Shown: positions 1 through 5,653 of the stretch, piece by piece | Numbering within the stretch: the first letter of the stretch is position 1 | Layout of the letters: each line of letters begins with the position of its first letter | Assembly (NCBI GenBank): GCA_002170735.1 | Contig: NHIV01000063.1 | Coordinates: 12,049 to 18,529, forward strand | From: a bacterium TMED198 | GTDB lineage: Bacteria; Fidelibacterota; Marinisomatia; SCGC-AAA003-L08; D37C17 | Direction of reading: 5' to 3' | Length of the DNA: 6,481 nt | Made by a program: the position numbers and the translations under genes | The notes under the pieces: generated by a model | Told to the model about the DNA's origin: nothing | Databases searched by the model: none | What the model saw: the letters and a program-made list of their open reading frames with translations, nothing else

Positions 1-2886
1 ATCACAACAAGCCCTAGAGTTCAATACATTCCAGATCAATTATTTGATATAGACAATGATGGCTCAGATGATATTGTATTTACAGCAGATAAGAGCGTGT
101 ACCTTGTAAATCCATCAAGCACATTTAGGTTTCCTATAGATGACAACCTGGTAAGCTTATTTAAATCAAATGGAGGACTTTTTGGAATCAACGATGAAGG
201 AGAAATAATTAAATACAACATGGGGCCAATGGGCCTTGAGCAAATTCACAGATCAAAATCTTACTTCTTCTCTGACAAAATTGACAATATTAAATCTATC
301 TTTTCACCTAGCTTCAACCACGTGGTTATATCACATATAGGCCCATCATCAGAAATAGCAGTTGAAGATTTAGACTTTACGGTTAACCATCAGTTCCAAA
401 CTCTAGGCGGTGGTGTAGCCGATGTTATTGCAACCTCTGAATCTCCATACTACCTCCCTATTGAGCCAGAGAAAGGAAACAACTTTCTGTTTAGCTCTAT
501 GAAAATAGACTCTATTCCAGAAGGAATGAGGTTTGATATTGATAGCATGAGATTTGAATGGACCCCTCTTAAATCACAGCTTGGCTTTCACTCTCTATTC
601 TATGAAACCATATACAAACAGTCTGGCAACCTAACCCAGGAAAGTAGCAAGATATCTAGAAGAACAGTTTCCAATCAAGATACAGTAGGCTTGCTGATAT
701 ATGTTAACGATCCCCCTAAAATATATCAAAAGGAAGCAATTTACACCGTGGTAAAAAATCAACCGCTAAAAATAAAGTACCAAGTCAGTGATAAGAATAT
801 TGATGCAATTGTAAGCTCAAGAGTAATAGGTAGCAGCATGGGTGCAAGCTTTATTAGCTATATGGATTCAACTAAAAATCAAGCTACTGCTGATTCTTTG
901 ATACTTGGTTCTACAATTGAAGCTCTCAAAATTGATTCAACCTCCATTTTAAGTGACAGCCTGGCTGCTGAGCCTGACTCCCTACTGTCTTTATCTGATA
1001 CAACCTTGGTTGAAATTAATGCAGATTCCAGCCTTGTAGGCATTGCTAGTGATATAAATAGTAAAAATGATATAATGGGGCTGTATACAGAGCAATTGAT
1101 TAACCACCCAACTGTTATTGAAAGATTTGCTGAGTTTAATTGGAAGCCAAATGTAGATCCCGGGCCCTACATATTTACACTGGCATCATCAGATCAAATA
1201 ACAGAAGATTCTTTGAATATTACCGTAAACGTTCATCCAATAATCGATCTGTCAAACAACAAAAAAACTTTCACAACAACTACAAACAAAGAGTTTAACT
1301 ATCTAATAAACATAGATCAAAGTCCACGTAGTAATTCGTTTACATACAAGATAAATGAAGGTCCTAAAAATATAAATGTTGACAAAAATGGAAAGGTTTA
1401 TTGGATCCCATCAATAAACCAGGTAGATACAAACAATATTTCGATCGATGTATATGATGAACATGCCAAAAGTACCTATAAATTCTCTGTCTTTGTTAAT
1501 GATCCCCCATATGTTACATCATTGATTCCTGAAAAACACACAATCAATACCAAAGATACTATTAACCACCAAATGAAATTTTTAGATTTTAATTCGAACC
1601 AAAGCCACATATGGAACATTGAAAAAGGACCTTCTGGAATGGAAATTAATGACGAAGGGGCTATTAAGTGGATTCCTAGCTCCTTGGACTTTACCAAACT
1701 AATCGTTTCCGTTACAGACCAACTAGATACTACCTTGTTCTACTCCACAATTTATGTTAATGATATCCCTAAAATTGTATCTACACCAATAGACATAGTT
1801 AACGTTGATGAAAAGTTTTCGTATCAAATTAAAGTGGTTGATAATAATCAGATGCACCACGACTACAAAGATAATAAACCAGAACTAAACTTTTCTTTTC
1901 TATTGAAGCCTGATGAAATGACTGTTACAGACTCTAACCTGATTGAATGGATTCCAAGTGACTCCTTTCTTGGTTGGAATAACGTGCAAATTGTAGCTGA
2001 TGATGGAGTGGACAATGATAAACAAGAATTTAGTGTCTTTGTTAACAGCATTCCCACTTTAAGTTTAGATGACAGTCTAAGCATTGCCATTGGAGATACT
2101 CTTATTTACGATATCCAAGTAGAAGATATAAACCAGGAAGATAAAGTCCTGGTGACATATGATGGAGATTTGAATATAAACATAGATAGCAATACAAAGA
2201 CTCTGCGTTTAATTCCCAACGAAAATAATGTCGGCTTGCAAACAGTAGAACTATTAGCCTCTGATTCACATCCAAACTCAATGGATTTGCAAAAAATGAC
2301 GATTTTAATTTTTACATATCCTGAGCTTGTAAGCCTACCTCCAATGGAGGCCTTTGTTGGAATACAATTTTCATATGTACCGGTTTTTATTGATATGCTT
2401 GGAAATGAAATAAATGAAGATGGTATTCAGCTGACTAAAGCAACTTCAAAGAACATGCAACTGAATAAAGGTCCAATATCTTTAGATTGGACTCCAGACT
2501 CAACAGATGTTGGATTGCAAAGCTTCGAATTTGAGGCTACAGATATACACGGAGTAAAAACGTCAAAATACTTTGAAGTTGAAACCTATTTAAATCCTTG
2601 CCCTCCATGTGAAATTGAAAGAAAGAAAAAAGAAAAAAAGAAAACATATAAAATAGTTAATGAGGGGAATAAATATTTAAAATCAATGAACGAAGACAGT
2701 CAAAATGTTAATCAAGATTCTGACAGCCTGCAGGTCCAACCTGCAAAAATTGATTCGCTTCAATCCAATCCAGTTGATACTTTGAAAACTCTTCAAGATT
2801 CTGACAGCCTGCAGGTCCAACCTGCAAAAATTGATTCACTAGGTATAGAGCCTATCAAGCCTGATAAAAGTCCTTCTAGCCAATAG
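1..2886 (+). CDS. Large multi-repeat cadherin/Ig-like protein, 3' part only
   Basis: The frame is open from base 1 to the TAG at 2884-2886 (961 residues visible), so the true start lies left of the window. A GTG at 97 is in frame, but coding-like sequence continues upstream of it. Residues 16-24 (DIDNDGSDD) match the Asp-rich calcium-type loop of FG-GAP/VCBS repeats. Residues about 147-866 form seven cadherin/Ig-like repeats marked by a W-x-P core and a closing V-N-D-x-P. A Ser/Asp-rich insertion occupies residues about 290-357. The end holds CPPC (867-870), a Lys-rich patch just after it, and a Ser/Asp/Gln tail with a duplicated 16-residue segment. No C-terminal type IX sorting domain or membrane anchor is visible; any signal peptide would be off-window. 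Such proteins are usually exported and act in adhesion or surface structure, but the exact function is not recognisable. It converges on lpxK and shares 11 bp with it. Confidence 0.85.
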   Translation: MTTSPRVQYIPDQLFDIDNDGSDDIVFTADKSVYLVNPSSTFRFPIDDNLVSLFKSNGGLFGINDEGEIIKYNMGPMGLEQIHRSKSYFFSDKIDNIKSIFSPSFNHVVISHIGPSSEIAVEDLDFTVNHQFQTLGGGVADVIATSESPYYLPIEPEKGNNFLFSSMKIDSIPEGMRFDIDSMRFEWTPLKSQLGFHSLFYETIYKQSGNLTQESSKISRRTVSNQDTVGLLIYVNDPPKIYQKEAIYTVVKNQPLKIKYQVSDKNIDAIVSSRVIGSSMGASFISYMDSTKNQATADSLILGSTIEALKIDSTSILSDSLAAEPDSLLSLSDTTLVEINADSSLVGIASDINSKNDIMGLYTEQLINHPTVIERFAEFNWKPNVDPGPYIFTLASSDQITEDSLNITVNVHPIIDLSNNKKTFTTTTNKEFNYLINIDQSPRSNSFTYKINEGPKNINVDKNGKVYWIPSINQVDTNNISIDVYDEHAKSTYKFSVFVNDPPYVTSLIPEKHTINTKDTINHQMKFLDFNSNQSHIWNIEKGPSGMEINDEGAIKWIPSSLDFTKLIVSVTDQLDTTLFYSTIYVNDIPKIVSTPIDIVNVDEKFSYQIKVVDNNQMHHDYKDNKPELNFSFLLKPDEMTVTDSNLIEWIPSDSFLGWNNVQIVADDGVDNDKQEFSVFVNSIPTLSLDDSLSIAIGDTLIYDIQVEDINQEDKVLVTYDGDLNINIDSNTKTLRLIPNENNVGLQTVELLASDSHPNSMDLQKMTILIFTYPELVSLPPMEAFVGIQFSYVPVFIDMLGNEINEDGIQLTKATSKNMQLNKGPISLDWTPDSTDVGLQSFEFEATDIHGVKTSKYFEVETYLNPCPPCEIERKKKEKKKTYKIVNEGNKYLKSMNEDSQNVNQDSDSLQVQPAKIDSLQSNPVDTLKTLQDSDSLQVQPAKIDSLGIEPIKPDKSPSSQ
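439..2598 (+). repeat. Seven tandem cadherin/Ig-like protein repeats
   Basis: The repeats are divergent at DNA level but share a pattern: a small-residue turn (GPSGM, GPKNI, IPEGM), then x-x-x-G-x-I-x-W-x-P, then a beta-rich stretch ending in V-N-D-x-P. The core Trp codons are at 559, 1141, 1402, 1669, 1948 and 2488. In the sixth repeat Leu (codon at 2209) takes the Trp place. Spacing is 87-93 residues except between the first two (194 residues), where an insertion lies. Approximate units by base are 439-717, 718-1239, 1240-1509, 1510-1770, 1771-2055, 2056-2322 and 2323-2598. The pattern resembles the putative-Ig (He_PIG) and dystroglycan-type cadherin-like families; the family name is inference from motif. 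Confidence 0.75.
868..1071 (+). other. Ser/Asp/Leu-rich low-complexity insertion in repeat 2
   Basis: Residues about 290-357 of the large protein are dominated by Ser, Asp, Leu and Thr, with recurring D-S-L, D-S-T and D-S-S triplets. The segment interrupts the second cadherin/Ig-like unit between its first strands (ending near YQVSDKN) and its W-x-P core. It is probably a disordered linker or loop. Its composition is like the C-terminal tail of the same protein, which also repeats D-S-L. The boundaries are approximate. Confidence 0.55.
2712..2837 (+). repeat. Two perfect 45-bp direct repeats, 81-bp period
   Basis: Bases 2712-2756 are repeated exactly at 2793-2837, with 36 bp between the copies. 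Each copy encodes QDSDSLQVQPAKIDS and the match continues at protein level to the following Leu. The 81-bp period (27 codons) keeps the frame. Each copy also contains a 7-bp inverted repeat (TGCAGGT, CCA loop, ACCTGCA) at 2729-2745 and 2810-2826. Identity at synonymous positions indicates a recent duplication or ongoing homogenisation. Confidence 0.9.
2876..2886. other. Convergent stop-codon overlap (11 bp)
   Basis: The TAG of the plus-strand repeat protein (2884-2886) lies inside the 3' end of lpxK, whose own TAG is at 2878-2876 on the minus strand. There is no intergenic DNA and no convincing terminator: the only inverted repeat at the junction is the 4-bp TCTA/TAGA formed by the two stops and flanking bases, followed by seven T (2888-2894). 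Transcripts from both sides probably run into each other. Confidence 0.85.
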
Positions 2887-3910
2887 ATTTTTTTATATTT
2901 TCTAGATCAGCATGCCCAATATTTACTTCGTACTTTAATACGTGAATATTGTATTGGTCTATAAATTTAGAAGGAAGCTTGTAGTAGTCCTTCTCTGAAG
3001 TTACAACGAAGTCAATTGACTGATCTTTCATATCCTTTTTTAGTTTTTCAATGTCTTTGTCTAAATATAGATGATGATCTGGAAAAGCTATAAATTTAAC
3101 TATAGTTAAATTCAACTTTGATAGGCTATTCTCAAAAGACCTGGGATCCGCTAAACCACAAAAAGCAACAATAGAAGAGCCATCAATCTTACTGGAAATT
3201 TTTTTTAATTTTGCTCCAGATGTTTCTCTAGAAAGATATATACATGTAGAGGTATCAAAAACTTTTATATCGTGCTTCTTTATCTCACTATCTATAAAAC
3301 TATGGACAGGCCCCTCCTTCGTAAGCCCAATAAAATGGGCCCGAGACAAAGAAGAAAGTGGCTCTCTCATCTTGCCCATTGGAAGCATTGAGTATGTTTC
3401 AGGTGGCTCACTCCTATTTATCAAAACAATATCTATATCTCTTTTAATGGAAAAAGACTGAAATCCATCATCAATTAAAACAACATTTACTTTGTAATCC
3501 TCTTGTATCTTATGAATAGCATCTGCTTTGTTGTTAGAAACAACAATGGGCACTTTCATTCCAAGCATTTTTGCAAGCAAATATGGTTCGTCTCCACATT
3601 CTTCAATGCTTGAAAGAATTGTTTTTCCATTACATACCCTAATAGTTCCCTTTGATAGACGTTTGTAGCCACGACTGACAATTCCAGGACGAAAGCCCTG
3701 ATCCAGGAAGTACTGAGCAATTTTTTTTGTTACGGGCGTCTTGCCTGTTCCCCCAACTGTAAGGTTGCCAATTGAAACTACTGGAATAGAAAACTTATAG
3801 ATCTTTCTAAATCGTAGTTTATATAGCATAATGTTTAACCAATGTATAGCACTGTAGACTATACTGAACCGGAAGAGCAGTATCTTGAAAAGTATCCTAA
3901 AGATTTTCAT
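2876..3910 (-). CDS. lpxK: Tetraacyldisaccharide 4'-kinase LpxK
   Basis: LpxK phosphorylates the 4' position of tetraacyl disaccharide 1-phosphate to give lipid IVA, using ATP at the inner face of the cytoplasmic membrane. The 344-residue protein is slightly longer than E. coli LpxK (328). Residues 5-30 form the expected hydrophobic membrane-associated N-terminus. The family motifs follow in order: P-loop GGTGKTP (53-59), SRGYKR (79-84), GDEP (106-109, with the Asp/Glu matching the catalytic acidic pair), DDGFQ (147-151), LPMGKMREPL (176-185), GLADP (252-256), FPDHHLY (276-282) and TSEKD (304-308). No key motif is missing. The ATG at 3910-3908 shares its A with the TAA of the upstream acyltransferase gene (TAATG). 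There is only an A-rich stretch and no clear Shine-Dalgarno, so translation probably depends on coupling. It is the last visible gene of the operon, and its TAG overlaps the convergent gene. Confidence 0.97.
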   Translation of the reverse strand: MKIFRILFKILLFRFSIVYSAIHWLNIMLYKLRFRKIYKFSIPVVSIGNLTVGGTGKTPVTKKIAQYFLDQGFRPGIVSRGYKRLSKGTIRVCNGKTILSSIEECGDEPYLLAKMLGMKVPIVVSNNKADAIHKIQEDYKVNVVLIDDGFQSFSIKRDIDIVLINRSEPPETYSMLPMGKMREPLSSLSRAHFIGLTKEGPVHSFIDSEIKKHDIKVFDTSTCIYLSRETSGAKLKKISSKIDGSSIVAFCGLADPRSFENSLSKLNLTIVKFIAFPDHHLYLDKDIEKLKKDMKDQSIDFVVTSEKDYYKLPSKFIDQYNIHVLKYEVNIGHADLENIKKSIG

Positions 3911-4542
3911 TAATTATTTTCTTTGAAAATTTGGTTCAAATGATCAGAAATCTTTTTTACAACATCTATAGCATCTTCCGGCATCTGGCTGGAAGAAATT
4001 GGACTAGAAAAACTTACAACAACCTTGCTGAATGGCTTTGGAAATGTAAACCTATCCCAAGAGTTGGCTGTCCAATAATCAGAAGATGTGCCTGAAACAC
4101 AGATAATATCGACCTTAGATAGCTTGGCTGTTATTAAAGAGCCTGGCTTACAAACAAAGGCAGGCCCCTTTGGCCCATCAATGGTAACGGCAACAGGCTC
4201 ATTACTTGAAAAAGCTTCTTTCATTGAAGAGATGACCTCACTTCCTCCTCTTGTACTAGAACCCGAAATGATTTTATGGTTCCAGGACTTTAAAAAACTT
4301 GCCATAATCTGAGCGTCTTGGTGTTGGCTAGCAACTGCCCAAAGTCCTACCTTTTTCTTTTTTAAATAAAAAATTGGGAACAGCATCTTTCCATGCCAAA
4401 CGCAAAGCAAAAAGGGTTTTTTATTCTCTAAATATGGAAGAATATTTTTTTCTCCCGATACAGAAATACTAACGGTTCTATAGACAAAGTTTATTACTAC
4501 CTTTGCTAGGACCTTGTACATATAGTATTTAAACTTTTTCAT
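3910..4542 (-). CDS. DUF374 lysophospholipid acyltransferase-family protein
   Basis: This 210-residue protein (numbered from the ATG at 4542) belongs to the DUF374 branch of the LPLAT acyltransferases. Visible motifs are WHGKML (49-54, with the His of the acyltransferase core), SQHQD (72-76), GSSTRGG (94-100), TIDGPKGP (120-127) and KPG (132-134). The first 25 or so residues are basic and hydrophobic, fitting membrane association. Length is normal for the family. It sits between lpxB and lpxK, and no LpxL/LpxM-type gene is in view. I infer that it adds a secondary acyl chain to lipid A or a precursor, as the related LpxJ does in Helicobacter and Campylobacter; lysophospholipid acylation is the alternative. 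The start is uncertain. ATG 4542 overlaps lpxB by 14 bases, while an in-frame TTG at 4560 would add six residues and has a Shine-Dalgarno-like sequence 12 bases upstream. I prefer the ATG because that sequence is explained by LpxB codons. Confidence 0.9.
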   Translation of the reverse strand: MKKFKYYMYKVLAKVVINFVYRTVSISVSGEKNILPYLENKKPFLLCVWHGKMLFPIFYLKKKKVGLWAVASQHQDAQIMASFLKSWNHKIISGSSTRGGSEVISSMKEAFSSNEPVAVTIDGPKGPAFVCKPGSLITAKLSKVDIICVSGTSSDYWTANSWDRFTFPKPFSKVVVSFSSPISSSQMPEDAIDVVKKISDHLNQIFKENN

Positions 4543-5653
4543 CAAGAAGTAGATTGGCAACTTTTGCAGATGCTCCTTTGCCTCCTATAATTTTTTTAAC
4601 AGCCATCTGCTCTTTTTTTAGTTTTTTGAGTAAGCTGTTATCATTTAAAAGCATACAAACTGCTGAAGCTATTTTTTCAGGTGTTGCATCAAACTGAAGA
4701 TATTCTGGAACAACTTTCTTGTTGGAAATAATGTTAACTATTGAAGCGTACGGAACTTTAATCAGCCTGCTAATAATAAACCAATTGATAAAAGACATCT
4801 TGTAAACAACTATCATGGGCGTTTCAAGGACACACGCTTCGAAAGTAGACGTCCCAGAAGCTATAATACCTAGGTCTGCGGCCTCTAGTGCATACATAGG
4901 GTTCTTATGCTCCAAATGAATAAATTCAGGAATTTTATGTGATAGTATGTGGCGCTTTACGTTATCTGCCACGCCTAAAATAAATTGAATTTTGTCACCA
5001 TACAAATCATTAATTTCACTGGCAACCTTGATAAACAAAGGCAAATGATGTTCTACTTCTTGCTTTCTACTTCCTGGAAACAAGGTAACAACTTTTGCTT
5101 CATTCTTAACGTTAAAATATTGTTTAATTGTATCTTCATTGGTTGCGCTCCAACTATCTAGAAATGGATGGCCTACATACTCTACATCTAGACCTCTTGC
5201 CTTGTACCAATATTTTTCAAATTCAAAAATTACGAACACCTTATCAATAAACTTCTTAATAGTCTTTAAGCGAGATTCTTTCCACGCCCATATTTGAGGT
5301 GGAATGTAATAGTATATTGGGATATCATACTTTTGCTTGATTTTTTTTGCAATATGAAGATTAAACCCAGGATAATCAATTAATATGATCTTATCTGGAG
5401 ATATTCTATCTATCTCATTAAGCGTGCTTTTTACAATACCTTTTAAAAAACTATAGTTTTTTACAACTTGTACAAAACCAACTATAGAAAGTCTATCAAT
5501 ATCATGGAGCTGATTTAAACCAGCATCCTTCATCTTTAGCCCACCAATCCCATGAAACTGGATGCTTGGATCTAGTTTCTTTGTTTCTCTAATCAAAGAT
5601 GCACCGTAGTTATCTCCAGAAGATTCACCGGCTACAATAAAAAATGATTTCAT
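4529..5653 (-). CDS. lpxB: Lipid-A-disaccharide synthase LpxB
   Basis: LpxB is a family GT19 glycosyltransferase that joins UDP-2,3-diacylglucosamine to lipid X (2,3-diacylglucosamine 1-phosphate), forming the beta-1,6 disaccharide of lipid A at the inner membrane. The 374 residues are close to E. coli LpxB (382). Motifs in order are AGESSGD (8-14), GIGG (35-38), IDYPGFN (92-98), YYIPPQIWAWKESR (115-128), VGHPFLD (160-166), FPGSRKQEV (192-200) and ASGTSTFEA (265-273). Asp93 and Arg196 correspond by motif to the functionally important Asp98 and Arg201 of the E. coli enzyme. The C-terminal half has the hydrophobic patch (FINWFIISRL, 288-297) typical of its membrane-binding face. The ATG lies in an ATGA overlap with the upstream oxidoreductase stop, and no Shine-Dalgarno precedes it, which suggests coupling. 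The 3' end overlaps the acyltransferase start by about 14 bases. The gene appears intact. Confidence 0.98.
   Translation of the reverse strand: MKSFFIVAGESSGDNYGASLIRETKKLDPSIQFHGIGGLKMKDAGLNQLHDIDRLSIVGFVQVVKNYSFLKGIVKSTLNEIDRISPDKIILIDYPGFNLHIAKKIKQKYDIPIYYYIPPQIWAWKESRLKTIKKFIDKVFVIFEFEKYWYKARGLDVEYVGHPFLDSWSATNEDTIKQYFNVKNEAKVVTLFPGSRKQEVEHHLPLFIKVASEINDLYGDKIQFILGVADNVKRHILSHKIPEFIHLEHKNPMYALEAADLGIIASGTSTFEACVLETPMIVVYKMSFINWFIISRLIKVPYASIVNIISNKKVVPEYLQFDATPEKIASAVCMLLNDNSLLKKLKKEQMAVKKIIGGKGASAKVANLLLDEKV
4573..4586 (-). promoter_or_regulatory. Shine-Dalgarno-like sequence before the DUF374 gene, probably incidental
   Basis: On the minus strand these bases read AGGAGGCAAAGGAG. They lie 12 bases before an in-frame TTG (4560) and 30 before the ATG (4542). 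They also encode the Gly-Gly-Lys-Gly-Ala segment near the LpxB C-terminus, where Gly-rich GGxGAS is common in the family, so the purine run is explained by protein coding. It is the only strong Shine-Dalgarno-like sequence at any start in this operon and is the only argument for the TTG start. Confidence 0.35.

Noticed and set aside
97..99. GTG as the start of the large plus-strand protein
   Set aside because: The same frame is open back to base 1 and encodes an FG-GAP/VCBS-like Asp-rich loop at residues 16-24 upstream of the GTG, so the gene begins off-window.
36..221. Short minus-strand open frame opposite the large gene
   Set aside because: No recognisable domain and fully inside a frame with clear protein repeats. 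The minus-strand open frames at 1476-1697 and 1863-2090 are rejected for the same reason.
2729..2745. Hairpin TGCAGGT-CCA-ACCTGCA (also at 2810-2826) as a terminator
   Set aside because: On the plus strand it is followed by A-rich rather than T-rich sequence, and on the minus strand the T-run lies before the stem, not after. Both copies lie in coding sequence.
2690..2886. Type IX secretion C-terminal sorting domain on the large protein
   Set aside because: The tail is Ser/Asp/Gln-rich and lacks the beta-sandwich pattern and the Gly/Tyr and basic-ended motifs expected of that domain.
2875..2894. Intrinsic terminator made of TCTA-GCCAA-TAGA plus seven T
   Set aside because: The stem is four AT-rich base pairs and results from two TAG stops facing each other; it is too weak to call.
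3721..3728. Run of eight T (A8 in lpxK sense) as a programmed slippage site or frameshift
   Set aside because: The lpxK frame is intact through it, encoding Lys-Lys just after the P-loop, with conserved motifs on both sides. Such runs are expected at this base composition.
4088..4312. Plus-strand open frame opposite the DUF374 gene
   Set aside because: It lies antisense to the conserved acyltransferase motifs and has no domain of its own; it is a shadow of the codon pattern on the other strand.
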